DNA of 64,000 nt. It comes from Diprion similis. Taxonomy: Eukaryota > Arthropoda > Insecta > Hymenoptera > Diprionidae. A program made the position numbers and the translations under genes. Under the pieces are notes generated by a model that was not told the origin of the DNA, did no database searches, and was given only the letters and a program-made list of their open reading frames with translations. Positions 42,463-54,604 of the stretch are shown here, piece after piece (position 1 is the stretch's first letter; each line of letters begins with the position of its first letter). The stretch lies in NCBI RefSeq assembly GCF_021155765.1, contig NC_060118.1:1922001-1986000 (forward strand), given 5' to 3'.

Positions 42463-42689
42463 AGCGGGAGTCGTTTTACTATGGATGGTTCCTGAGACAT
42501 TTTGATACTTCACAGCAGATTGTTGAGAATTTTTTCAGAGTTTTCGTAAGACATTTTTTTTCATTTCATTTTGCCGATAGTAAAATTGCAAATCCTAAAA
42601 TGATTCCGAATTTTTATTCAAATTCCTAAAAATCTGGTATGACATATGAAAATGTTTCGGCATTGATATATAGTGAAACGACTCCCGCT
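42463..42689 (+). repeat. MITE-like palindromic element, 227 bp
   Basis: AGCGGGAGTCGTTTTACT (42463) and its inverse AGTGAAACGACTCCCGCT (ending 42689) match at 17 of 18 positions. The interior is AT-rich without ORFs. No target duplication identified. Confidence 0.55.
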
Positions 42690-44429
42690 CATAATTTTTT
42701 ATCGTTTATTTTCACCAGAAGCTTAAAATTTTTTAGATCTGATACATGAGTTTTCAGGATTCCCGTAGTTTTCTAAATTGTGTCGGTCAACAAGATGGTT
42801 TCGAAAAATTGTAAAAAATTCTAAACGAGTTAAAAACACCTAAACTAACATTAGTGCGCTTCAAAGTGAGAACAATCATAGAAAAAATTGTGGGCCAAAC
42901 CCAAGAGATCATGGAGTGTACGTAGGTCGGAATGAGCTGGACCGCTCTATATGCATACTACAGTTCCTCAAACATGTATTTTTATAGGTATTTTAATAAT
43001 CTTAATTAATAGGATTATTAAACTAAAGTTAAGCCAAAAATTGAAATTTTGAACCATCCTTCTTTCTTGTTTATTGTATTTGACTATTAAACTTGAAATT
43101 ATAATATTACTTCTAATTACGAAATAAATTTATTTTTCATTTATTTCTATATGGTTGTGGGTAACCGAATTTTGAATCGATTTTAAATTTGACGCTTGGT
43201 TTTTCATTGGACCGGAAAGCCAGGACCGATGGCCAAGATTCTTTTCAATTCTCAATTCTTACAGAATTATAATAAAATCTACTCTCGGGAGTTTTTGAGC
43301 TTTCTGATCTCTAATCTAAAGTCATAATTTCGAAATTCAATGTGGTGAACCCTAAATGGCGGTCAAGAACGTAAAATATAGGTAGATCTACACTTCCTAT
43401 GATGAATGTCGACAAACTGCAGACTGTTGTGTAAATTTTAATCACTTAACACGTTTGAATATATACAAGTATAGAACATTTGTAGCCTATTGGTATTCCG
43501 TCTTTCATTCTTCTCGAAAATCAATGTTTGTCGCAGGTAAAGATTATTCCAGTAACGTATTAATAAGGAATGAAAAAGTGCATTCTAAAATTATTTCACT
43601 ATTTTTTAAATTACAGGATATCAATTTCTTACAAAATAATAAGAAGAAAAAAGGCTCGACTAGTAGAATAAAATCAGTATTTCGTGAATTTTTTGAAACT
43701 TATAATAATAATCTCGATCTTTTGTTTGGTAGATACTGTAAGGATCTAATTGATTTGAATAAATGCGAAGCGGTGAAGGGAAGAAATAACTATTAATTAA
43801 ATCGAGAAACAGGTGGACGAAATGAAATTTTAACATACGATCTTTTCTTATCTTCTTATTTCAATAATCACAGTGAACAGACAAATGACAATAAGTCGTC
43901 AAATATAAACTATCTACGAAAACGAATGTATTATTGGAAGACCGGACTGACGAGACACGTATTGTAACGAAATTATTGAAAGTTATATCTATCCACGGAA
44001 CCTGTGTGGTCAAATTTTAAGATAAGTTACAAACTGTTAATTTTATTTATTATTTGCTGTTTACATGACTAGTAATTTCGAACCACATTAGATCAAGATA
44101 CAATTGAGGTAAAGAAATTAATTATCAATGATGCGGCGTATTTTAACTATTGCAACAATTTGAACAATATGAATGAGATGGATGGATGAGAATTTAAATA
44201 AACTTATGTCAAAATAAATATCATGATCTTTGCAACAATAAATTTTGGATAATGAAATATGAATTGATCCAATATTTGATAAAAGACTTACCTATTCTGG
44301 TAAAATCTTGAAACCGAATTTTATGATATGTTTTTGTTTGTTACTGCTTTACTCAAATCAAATCAATATAGCCCAGTAATTTGTAAAAAGAATAATTTCG
44401 TTACAATTTTAATTGGAATCATATTATTT
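42690..44429 (+). other. Unassigned AT-rich stretch
   Basis: One ORF of 113 codons (43455-43796, Lys/Asn-rich, ending DLINLNKCEAVKG-like) has no domain I recognise; it may be a relic. No repeat or RNA gene is evident. Confidence 0.3.
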
Positions 44430-44620
44430 CCGACCGTAGTGGCGTAAAGTGTAGCGAGCGAGACTGCAGAGCGAGAGGACCTGAGTTCAAATCCCCAGCC
44501 TGTCAAGGGGGACCTGAGCGGCAGCTTAAAAAAGTTGTAAGAGGGGTCACGTCGCTGAGGCGCCAAATTGGCAGATCGAGGTTTGAACTCGGTCTGGCGG
44601 CTACACCTGGACTAGGTCGT
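44430..44620 (+). repeat. tRNA-derived SINE candidate
   Basis: An A-box-like TGGCGTAAAGTG (44440-44451) and a perfect B box GTTCAAATC (44485-44493) are spaced as in a tRNA gene, followed by an unrelated tail that includes a second GTTTGAACTC string (44582). The tRNA cloverleaf does not close convincingly, so a SINE or tRNA pseudogene is preferred over a functional tRNA. Confidence 0.45.
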
Positions 44621-44888
44621 TCGCGATTTCCCTTATCCCTTGTGTGAATGCGGAAGTTTCTATTGAATATCTTAAGACGGCTGCAGCCACATATTGATGG
44701 TCAGTAATCCACTTCTTTCCTCGCCCCGCACAAGTCTCCTGTAGATTTTTGAGGACATGCTCGACCGCGTATGGGGGGAAATGGCACTTATTATTTATAT
44801 ATTTGCGCAGCATCAATTGTTTCTTGCTCCCTACATTTTTATTTTCCGTGCATATTATCTGCATACGTCCGTCGTATATAAATTTCAA
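44601..44888 (-). CDS. Unknown ORF, part of a repeated sequence
   Basis: 95 codons, no start other than TTG, open upstream. It reads FPPYAVEHVLKNLQETCAGR and AAVLRYSIETSAFTQGIREI. Not recognised. A stretch inside it (44620-44665, TTTCCCTTATCCCTTGTGTG and onward) recurs at 58866-58900 in similar form, so this is probably a piece of an unrecognised mobile element or gene family rather than a single-copy gene. Confidence 0.3.
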   Translation of the reverse strand: MKFIYDGRMQIICTENKNVGSKKQLMLRKYINNKCHFPPYAVEHVLKNLQETCAGRGKKWITDHQYVAAAVLRYSIETSAFTQGIREIANDLVQV

Positions 44889-44889
44889 C

Positions 44890-47284
44890 TTGTGAAACCT
44901 GTTTTGGTATTTTGTCTTCTTGTAAGATTTATTTTGTTTTCACCCGCTTTATAAATCGCGATCTGCAGTGCCGGCTCTCAGGGGACCACTCATGCAAAGT
45001 GTAGTAGTCAGGATGTAGTCATGGAATAAACTTCTGTTTTATCTACTAATATCTGTTGTGACGAGTGTATTGAACTGTTCCAATCCCCGCCTCGGGGTTT
45101 CTTTGTACCAAATACTGGGACAGCTGAGCCTATCGTCTGGTCAAGATCATTGTCTCATTGGGTTTTCCTTCAATTGATTAGTATTCACTAAAATCTCGTA
45201 TTCATCATTTCTTCTCTTTTCGTAGCACTTAGTACCTGACGCCCAGCACCTTCCTTATTTTGGATTCTCGGTATCTTCTCGTTTTCTTAATGATTTTCAT
45301 ATAGTGTTTCTTTCATTTATCATTCTTTCTTTTTCATTATTTTGTTTTATTTTCCATTTTTCAACGCCCCCGTGCGATCCCTGACTTTACCAAGGGATGA
45401 GCGTGATGGTGTAGGTATTATAACATATATTTCGATGTTTAATGGTCATGAGGCTGGAGAAGACAGAAGGCTATCGCTTGAATGTAGCCGTAATATTTAG
45501 AGTGACAAGAATTGAAGAAAAGCATCTCTAATTGTTGAGTAACAACCAGATTTCAGTCCGAAGAATCTTAGACAGAAAAGCATGGACATTTTGTTGATAC
45601 CGGATTGGTTCGTCCTTTCTAGCTCTTTGCTTTATCGTATTTGTGATTGTTTCTGTTCTTGAACTGGACCCACTCTTTGTGTTGAATTATAAAATGGTTC
45701 AAACAAGTAGAAATACGAATTTTTCGCTCGGTCTCCTGGCGCATATATGTAGTGGGAAAGGGAAGGGTGGGGGCCACGAAACGGGGTACTTCAAGGCAAT
45801 ACTTAGTTTTTAAGTCCTTAAATACGCTTGTTACGTGCTGGAGAGAACGTCGCGAGAGGTCTTTGATTTGCTGTGTGGTTCTCTGCTTAAATCTGGACCT
45901 TGTGATGTCCAGGTTCACGGAACTTGATTATCTGCTGGTGAGATTTCTTGTAAAGCCTCATCTGAAGAATGATTCTTGGCTGCATCAGTTTCATTTGAAG
46001 TGAAAGTCTTGAAGAGACTTCTGATTGGATTTTAGGTACGTCACAGCAGGACGATTGGTCTTGAAGAGGCCAATCGGTGCAGTTCTGACAAGATAGTTAA
46101 TTGCAAGAATGCATTTTTGTGTTCGGAGAATGATACTTTGTGAACTGATTATCCTTTCTTTGCTCACTTCCTTCGAGTTCCCTCAGTAAGGTTTATCAAC
46201 TCCAATTCTGTGAACTTCGATTGTAGACGCGTATGGGCTATACGTGTGTTATAATTAAACATATGAAGTTAGCAATCAAAAATACATGCACCACGTAACA
46301 TTACACAACTGTAAGCTCGGTTGGAATGTGACAGATGGTATGTTATATGCAGGATCTTGGTACAAGACCGATGCGTACAAAGATGGTAATTAAATCTAGT
46401 GCGTTATGGATCTTAAATCTATGGTATGAGCGTATGGTAATTGCACGCCATTAGGGTACGCGGAGGCTGATCCCGTAATTATCGGCTGGGACGTAATAAC
46501 GTTGAATCTTTTTTTTTAATGTAACCAAAAAAAATTGAAATGATTTTCAGATGTCAAGAAAAAAATTTTTTTTTGGAAAATTTTTGCAAATTTTTGCAAA
46601 TTCAAAATAATGCTCAATAATGTTGATAGAAGTCATTTTTGAGTATTTAAAAAACCTGTTTGGAGACAAAATTTTTTTATAAAATTTTAAGGGTACCCCA
46701 TTTTGCTCTCTCTATTTCGTTTTGCCTGCCCCACCCCTATGTTTATTTACCGGGGAGAAACAATTATGTATCTATAACATACCTTGCTTCACAGGTTTTA
46801 ACTCGAATAGATCGGCCAACAGCGAACGGTCAGGGACATCCTGTTTACTATGAACGGGGATCATGTGCTAGGTTGAGTTAATTTTTTCTACTCATCCCTC
46901 TTACTCTTTGCCCACTCCCCGGATCTTTTTCCGAGAGCAAATTGGAATAGCACAGTATTGTAACTGATAAAATACGATGTAGATAAAAGTTGAAGAAAAC
47001 ACATACACATAGAAACAAATGAAAGAAAGAGCAAGGGAAGGGGATACCGTACCGCTCGGGTTTGCGGCTGACTGAGAGGCAGAGGGAACGAAAGTGGAGA
47101 GAGAAGCTATATAGAGAAGGAACGGGGCAACCCTCCCGATCAATAGCTACAGGTGGCAGCCATTTTCTAACCATGACTCGCCTCCCTCACTCCTCCCTCA
47201 GTTCCGCTGGCGCCCAAGAAACGTCGAGGTGCAAGGCATATTTGGTCCCGGACTGTGAGTGAATGTAGGAAGCGGAAAACTCAC
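44890..47284 (+). other. Unassigned stretch
   Basis: No supported gene. ORFs at 45619-45918 (minus) and 45752-46003 show no domain. Homopolymer-rich DNA at 46505-46690. The more balanced-composition segment 46880-47280 might be host gene flank. Confidence 0.3.
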
Positions 47285-47404
47285 CCCTCACCACGTACTC
47301 ATTCCTTGCCATGCATGTTTTTGCAATCTCGCTAATTACCGTTGTCACGACCTCGCCTTCGGGCCCTCGATCAAATTTTTTAATGATCCTCTTTAGATCT
47401 TGCA
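47285..47404 (-). CDS. Possible isolated coding exon
   Basis: On the minus strand an acceptor-like TATTCAG precedes TGCAAGATC at 47404, and a donor GTGAGT follows AGGG at 47285. The 120 bp between are open and read QDLKRIIKKFDRGPEGEVV then EIAKTCMARNEYVV. The composition is protein-like, but no family is recognised. It could be an exon of a host gene in a large intron-rich locus, or chance. Confidence 0.2.
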
Positions 47405-49412
47405 CTGAATACTTTTTTCAGAAACTCCGACTGAAGAACTATTTTTTACTCAAAAGTACTACATTTAAATCGTCTCACCAACGAAATTCAGCTAAAAGAA
47501 AATTAAAAGCAAAATATTAATATTTTTCATCGTGAAAAAGCCAGTCTCATGGAACTTACGTCGTGAAAATTTTTGACATCATCCTGTTATTTTCTTTCTT
47601 TCGTAAATGCAATTCTTTCATGTTCTAGAACATCCACTACGTAATAGTCTATAACTTTTTAGACCGAGACAATTCGACCGAGGCTGTTCGTACAACAACC
47701 ATTCAATGAAGGCTCAGGATATTCTTTGCCAGTGTAACCAGCCAGGAACTGCGTATATGTGACTCCACACAGGATTAATCGAAAATTCAAGTTTTTATTC
47801 ATTTTGAGTCCATAATTAACGAATATGCATCAGCACAATATTTGAACTTAATTCCACGGTTTATAGTGTTTTTTGACAGCTTACCGACTTATTTACTCTT
47901 CAATACCTTATTATAATCAGAGTTTTCGACCAAGCTTAAACGAACGACATTCAAGGTACATCGCGATTTTCCTCAAATTTCTGGGGAGATAAATACTGGA
48001 GCGATGCATAAGATCGACTGAATAGATATCCAGTTCCCGTTTCAAAAAATTTTGAAATGGCGAAAGGTACGAAAAATTCGTTCAAGTTTACTCTGCGATG
48101 GCTCATTTCATTTATAACACTGTTCGCTAGGATTCCATTAGTTGTCAAGTCGTAGTCCCGTTACTGACTCGAGTGAATTATTGTATTTTGGTCCGCCATA
48201 TTGCATCCAACTTCTCGAATTTCTGAATTCTGAGGACAGATTCATAATTAGTGATCTCGGAATACCCGAGTACTAAGTTTCGCGAAAACCGTATGACCCA
48301 GTCACGAAATAATCGATATGCGCCATATGGCGTCAATGCCGTTCAAGTGGAACAAATTAACAAGATTGACTTTAGTCAGCAGCTCCAAGTCTTCTGTTAT
48401 GTTAATTTGACGAATTCTGGATGAGACGGTTCACCTAATACACCCTATGACCATGTAGCACAGTTGCTGCCTGCGTCTACTCTGCTATTCAAAGGAGTAT
48501 ATGTACTCATTTGGCAAAATTCGAGGGCATTTTTTCAATAGCGAGTTGAAAATAAATAAAAGAGATGTTTTGACAAAGCTTTTATTTGTAAAATTTTCTT
48601 AGGTCTTCAGGTGTACGAGTGATTGCGAAGCAATTTAAACCCAAGTTCATGAAATATGGCCTACACGCGATCAAAGAAGGTGGTTTTTGGAAAAACGGCT
48701 TGAAAGTTTGCCATTGAAATCGGCATGGTACTGCTTTCTGGAAATACATGAGTTTACATAACCCCTTAAGTTAAGGAGACAGCTGCTGAAAGGCCGATTA
48801 AAGCCTAATTGAAGCAATTTTTAATTCACTCCGCCATACTCGAGTGAACCGTTACCCCAAACCTCGACTCGCAGTTCCTATACATGTCAGGGTGGGATTA
48901 GATGGCGAAAAATGGCTCACGACAGAGTTGATACGACCGCCTCAGCCGTTACGTAGGGTTGAGCGACCGGCAATCAGGTACGTGGTGTGGATTTAAGAAG
49001 ACTAAGCCCTGCGTTGAAGACGACACAGAAACTAAAGAGGAAATTCTGTTCACTTTCAAGGCTGTAAGGAGTACTAGCACATTACAATTCAATCAACCTC
49101 ACAATTTAATTTAGAAGTAAGACAAACAGATAAAAACTGGTTTGGAAATCTCTAGCACTGATCTTTGCGCTAGTGATAGTGAACACGACTAACTCTCTAT
49201 CACTACGACGTGATATATATATGGTACATAAATGTAAGCAAATTCCAATATTGGAGTTGGTGAAGATTTCAACAACTTAAGAATAGCATAATTTTCCGTC
49301 GCACGCTAATGAAGTTGAACTTTCGAATCTGTGGAGCGTGGGTAAAGTGCCCCGTTTTCTGAACAGTACGGTAAAACTAAGGTGCGCATGCACTTCGAAA
49401 TTATCAATTTAT
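47405..49412 (+). other. Unassigned stretch
   Basis: AT-rich, only short ORFs without recognisable domains. I see no repeat or RNA gene. Confidence 0.3.
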
Positions 49413-50986
49413 GGGCCAATCCACCAATTATCTACGAATGATCTGGAAGTCAAAACATTGATCCATCTCAAAATTAATTATCTTCCATCGTGTACTAAGA
49501 TTGGAAAGTTCACCAAGTTTTAACCTTCTAGGACTTACCGTTCGTCAGAAACGCCACATCAAAGTTTATCATTTTGACCTAACTGAGGTTTAAACGCAAA
49601 TTGTTTTCGTATTACTACTGGCATGAAAAAATTACTTAAAATTATGTGTCTTATTTGAAAAACTCTCACCTTTCTGAATGTGTTATTCATTTTTGGATAA
49701 CTTTCCAAAATCAACCTCAAAAACACGTTTTTAGCAAAAAACCGTTTTTTCTCACGCGCCCCCAAATTTATCTTAGTTTTGAGTTTTTTATGTGAAAACT
49801 GAGATTTTTTAAGTAGGGAACTCAAATTTTCAGAATGGCATGGCCGTGGGATCTCACGTGAGACACGTTTAATTGATAAAAGTCTGTTAATAATAGGCTC
49901 ATTTTCAAATAAACGGAATATTTTTAATTCTTTGAATTGTTCACTGCTAGAGTAAGTCTCAACCCGTTGCGTCACACGGGGTTCAGTGGACCTCAGGCAA
50001 ACCGTGTGGCCATTTTACGTGAAGAACGACTTTTTTGCAACATTCAGCATGTATAAATGTACCATTGTCAATTTAAAAGGTTTACCAAAATTCGTAACTT
50101 CAAACTTCCAAGATCGATATACTTTTTTCAAAGTTCATCAAAGCTGTATTTTTTACCTTGAAAATATACTATTTCTCGAGTAAAATGCCGTAATGTTTTT
50201 TACGATATGGTACAAATTGAAATTTCTACGAATTTTTTTGTAAAAAAGGTGATTTTCGTGACTTTTTGTTTTTTATAGATTTTTTACTATTTTCAAATCT
50301 TAAATAAAAAACAAATATCAAATCATTCAGAAGAGATTCTGAATTGGAGTTTGACGCAAGATTGAAGTCAATGCATCAAATAGAACGCAAATAGGATCTG
50401 TTTTTCTGCATAAGGTCCGTTGGACCCCGTGTAACCGTGAGGTTGTTGTGAAAGTTGTCATCTAAGAAATAAAAATATCCCGTTAAATTTGAAAAAAGAG
50501 CGTATTCTTAACAGACTTTCATCAATTAAACGTGTCTCACGTGAGATCCTATAGCATCCCACTATTAAAATTTGGGTTCCCTGTTGAAAAAATCTCCGCT
50601 CTCGCATGAAAAACTCAAAAGTAAGATAAATTGTGGCAGCGCATGAGAAAAAGCGGTTTTCTACCTAAAAACGTGATTTTGATGTTGATTTTGGAAAGTT
50701 ATTCAAAAATAAATAATATATTTGGAAAGGTAAGAGTTTGTCACATAAGATATTTATTTTTTCGTAATTTTTTCATGCTGGTAACGGTACGGAAATAATT
50801 CGCATTTAAACCTCAGTCAGGTCAAAATGACAAACTTTGATATGGCACTTCTGGAAAACGTCAAGTCATAGAAGGTTGAAACTTGTTGTAGTTTCGAATC
50901 TTAGTACATGCTAAAGAAGAACAAATTTTCAGAAAAATCAATTTTTTGACGTTCAGATCATTCGTCGATAATTGATGGATTGGCCC
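49413..50986 (+). mobile_element. Foldback element with arms of about 575 bp
   Basis: The arm 49413-49993 (from GGGCCAATCCACCAATTATC) is matched by the reverse complement of 50412-50986 (…TTGATGGATTGGCCC) along nearly its whole length with scattered differences. Shared landmarks are TCACGTGAGACACGTTTAAT and AACTTTCCAAAATCAAC. The loop is about 418 bp with no clear gene. A transcript would form a long hairpin. ORFs in the arms (for example 49559-49975 minus) are not credible. It has no recognised transposase. Confidence 0.85.
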
Positions 50987-52964
50987 TTATACACTTTTTT
51001 TACTTTCTTTGTGCATGTGCACTTTCCTACAACTTAATTTTACACACGAATTTTACGCACCACCGTGATTTCATTGTGCTGAGTTCACCCTGAAGTTCAC
51101 GCATTTCGATTATGTTTCATGAAGCTGGATCTATGCCTGTGAAACTCTAGATTGCCCTTTATCCACTTTTTTGAATTATTGAACAACATTTCTATGCTTC
51201 TCAAGTCAAACTTTTCGATATTGCAAAAAGTATAGTGTCTCATACATGTCGATTGGCGATATCTATGACGATGAAATTATAACATTACTGCAACGATGGA
51301 TGTTCGAAAAAAATCCTTACTTTGCAGCTTCTGAAATGTTCGTAATTTAGTAAACTATGATCAATAAAGCATATTCTCAGTTTGAAAGGCCAATTCCTTG
51401 GAAAGTCATTCTAACATTGCGCAATACTGATTTTTTCCTAATATTCCGTTACTATAATGTTACTAACTTCAGCCTCATCGATATCGGGCTTGTGTGTTCA
51501 CAGCGCTTGCTTTGGTTGATGCGTCGTTCACGTTTGTACTCATGCGAATGCAGCACCCACCTTCGGCTCATGCCGTTAACTTCACACTCGTCAGAAGTCG
51601 CGCACTTATCGCATTTGTCACACACTATACTATTTCCACAATCAGCTTGGAAAGGTTAGTTTTTGAAAAAAGGTTTCATGATAGCAGCATTCAAAATGAT
51701 TTAGGAGTTAGCCAAAACATTCAAGTTTCTAGTTTCTATGTTTTTGGTGAGTATACCATCCTCTGAAAGCATTGAATCAATTTAAGTGAAATTGATAGGG
51801 CCATGAGCGTTCAAAGCGTTCGCGAGCGTTTGAGCATTCGCACAAAGCCATTGCCTTTCATTCTATATGTGTATAGATGATTTATTACATACCATTGAGA
51901 TACACTTGCAATATAAAGGTATTTGAGAATAAAATGATTTGTGATTTTGCACCATGGAACCCCCTAAATAGTTTATTCAGGTTGAAAGAAAGATTCGGTC
52001 AAAAGATGAGCATTCTACGTTATGTAACAGATCGCGCTCAGTTGATCTTTCACTTTCACAGACTTTTTTCTTTCAATTTCTGAAGTGTCGGAAATGAAAT
52101 TTTTTTCCTAACGCTTACATCAGTCAGAATATCAATTTACGTCACGAAGAAAACCCACGTTTGTAATGTTAAGACTCTAATTGATGTTTGAGAAGTGTAT
52201 GTGACAACTTTTTCATTACTGATTCAATCTCATAAAATAGTTGTAATGTCACGTGAACTTCCAATTTAAGAATATAAGATTTCCGATTAATATATGGTTG
52301 GTGAAGGACTCTACTTTTTCGGGTGAATATAAATGGCACAAAAGAGATTATAATTAAAGTGCTAAAAAGTGTTGCTTCATAGATTCGTAGTTCTTTTTTA
52401 AAACACCCTGTTCTAGTACAGTAAGTGCAAAAGGTACTGTACATTCATAATGGCAAATCCCAAGAATTCTGTGTAAGTTGAGAAATTAAAATCTATGAGC
52501 GTAAACTGGTATTAAAACTTTGAACATAGTTTTCTTAATTTTCAGAATTAGTGACCTAGATATATTTGAGATCTGCTGTGTCGACTTACTTGAAATTTTA
52601 AAGACTTATCATAGGCAAGAACTAACGGACCGGTCAAGAAGCTTTGTTTTTTGCGCGACTCTTACAGCACCTATACTCTTCATTGTCGTACTTTACGATT
52701 TTAGTAATTATGATAACAATTACACAAATTACATTAGAAATGTATGCCAAACTTTTTTCATGGTCTATCATCTGATTTTGTTACATGACGTACAAGAAAA
52801 CATATTTTAATGGTAAAAAGTTGTGTTTCAAAGTTCGTCAAATTTCTCGAGAAAGTTCGAAGTCAGCGTCCGCTATTTTAGAACCAGAAGCGTTAATAGT
52901 GTTGAATTTAATTTATTTCATAGTAAAATGGGGTGAAAAGAAATTGCACTGTTTATATTAATCG
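50987..52964 (+). other. Unassigned stretch
   Basis: An ORF at 52520-52810 follows a splice-acceptor-like TTAATTTTCAG and contains two hydrophobic segments (FCATLTAPILFIVVLYDF, FFMVYHLILLHD). It could be an exon of a membrane protein but no family is recognisable. Otherwise nothing. Confidence 0.25.
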
Positions 52965-53330
52965 AATCAGCGTATTTGTGGTCCGGGTCGCAGGGACGAT
53001 GTTGACAGTTATCCAGGACCAGTGCTTCGTAGTATTTGTGGTCCAGGTCGATGGAATCAGCGTATTTGTAGTCCGGGTTACAGGGTCGATGTTTTTCATC
53101 GTCCAGGACCGGTGATCCGTAGTTTTCGTGGTCAAGGTCGACGGAATCAGCGTATTCGTGGTCCGGATCGCAGGAATCTCGTTTTTCGTCGTCCAGGACC
53201 ACCACTACGGAGCATTCGTGGTCCAGGTCGCCGACATGGTGTTTTTCGAGGTTCTGATCGCAGGGAGGATGTTTTCCATCGTCTAGAACCACCGCTCTGT
53301 GGTATTCGTGGTCCAAGTCTACGGGAAGGT
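52965..53330 (+). repeat. 90-bp minisatellite x 4, open on both strands
   Basis: Four units of 90 bp. On the plus strand (frame of 53022) each encodes a 30-residue Arg/Gly/Pro repeat (for example IRGPDRRNLVFRRPGPPLRS). On the minus strand (53358-52918, 146 codons) it encodes an Asp/His-rich repeat (DLDHEN, VLDDEKHRPCNPDYKY). Both frames stay open because the period is a multiple of three. Whether either is translated cannot be decided. Confidence 0.8.
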
Positions 53331-53595
53331 GATTTCGAAAGTGACTGTTGCAGTCCAAAGGTTAGAATAAGTTCGGCCTACGCATGAATGAGGCGCGAAG
53401 AGCCGAACTTTTGGATAATATAAAATAATACAATAACACCCTAAATAAGGACGTCCACAATATTCACTCTATTCAATCGGTTGACAACGTTAATGTGGGA
53501 AAACCCAGAAAGTACATCTCTTATTCCCTAAACAAGAAACAAATGAGAACGCATAACAGCGCAAGGCGCAAAGCGCGCAGGGGCGGAGTCCCTAG
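53331..53595 (+). mobile_element. Helitron 3' terminus (non-autonomous)
   Basis: GCGCAAGGCGCAAAGCGCGC is followed by the small hairpin AGGGGCGGAGTCCCT and CTAG at 53592-53595, then T. This is the classical Helitron 3' end. No Helitron protein is nearby and the 5' end was not found; it could start upstream of the minisatellite. Confidence 0.6.
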
Positions 53596-53689
53596 TGTTA
53601 AAAAAATATGTTTTCAACAATGTTGGGCAGCGTCTAATCATATTCGTAATTGATGACATTTTACCGACAAATAACAATTCTAATTTGTG

Positions 53690-54140
53690 ATTGAAAGTAA
53701 AATAAGTTGCAAATTACATTTGTAATTTGTAATGGGCAGATGAATCAATTACAAATTATAAATGTAACTGAAATGTTTTTTATGTGTGATTACAATTTGA
53801 AAATGTCATCGAAATATTTCTTTGATACAATTACAAATTACGAATGTAATCAAGACCTTTTTCTGATTCAATTACCGATTGAACATGTAATTAACACTTT
53901 TTTCCGATTCAATTAACAATTTAAAATGTGATTGAAATATTTTTTCGAGTCCTCTACAAACTCAAACCGTTGTTAAAATGTTTTTGTCTTGTTAATTGCA
54001 AATTGAAAATGTAAACCTCACCTTTTTTCGATTTAATTGAAAATCTAAATCGCAATTAAAATGTTTTTTTCGAATAAATCACAAACGTCAAACGTAAATG
54101 AAATGTTTTTTCGAATCAATTGCAATTTTCAAACGGCATG
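53690..54140 (+). repeat. AT-rich minisatellite, about 55-60 bp unit
   Basis: Roughly seven degenerate units of the type GATTCAATTACAAATTGAAA, ATGTAATTGAAATGTTTTTT. Short ORFs inside are chance. 54141-54604 holds nothing recognised except possible LINE 5' sequence. Confidence 0.75.
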
Positions 54141-54604
54141 TATGAATTATTCTGATAATGTGTTACATCCGACCAACATCTCAATTCACCCACCATTCCG
54201 AAACCAGACTTGCCTTTTAACATTGAAAATGTTTAGGCAGAGATACTCTGCAAAATTGGTGCCGTCATTGGTGATAAAAATTTATAGCTATGAAGTTATG
54301 GTGTATTGATCGAATACATATTATGAAATTGAAGACGGCAGAGATGACGCATACGATTTGTACTTAGAGTGGCAAAGATTACATATGCAATTCTGATCTA
54401 AGATGGCAGTGATGACAAATGTGACTTATATTCAATATCATCAGTTTCAGGTCAGCATTGACGCGATAAGTGACACAGCGACATCCGTGCCTATGCGCGA
54501 GTGTAATGTGCCTTAATAGGACCAAATACTCACAACGGGAGTCCTAACCAACTAAAACCAACCATCAACAGGATAAGACTACACGCTAGTGATGCTAACT
54601 AAAA

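Noticed and set aside
44430-44510. Functional tRNA gene
   Set aside because: A and B boxes are present, but acceptor and anticodon stems do not pair convincingly.
49559-49975. 138-codon minus ORF in the foldback arm
   Set aside because: The matching arm does not keep the frame, and the composition is AT-driven.
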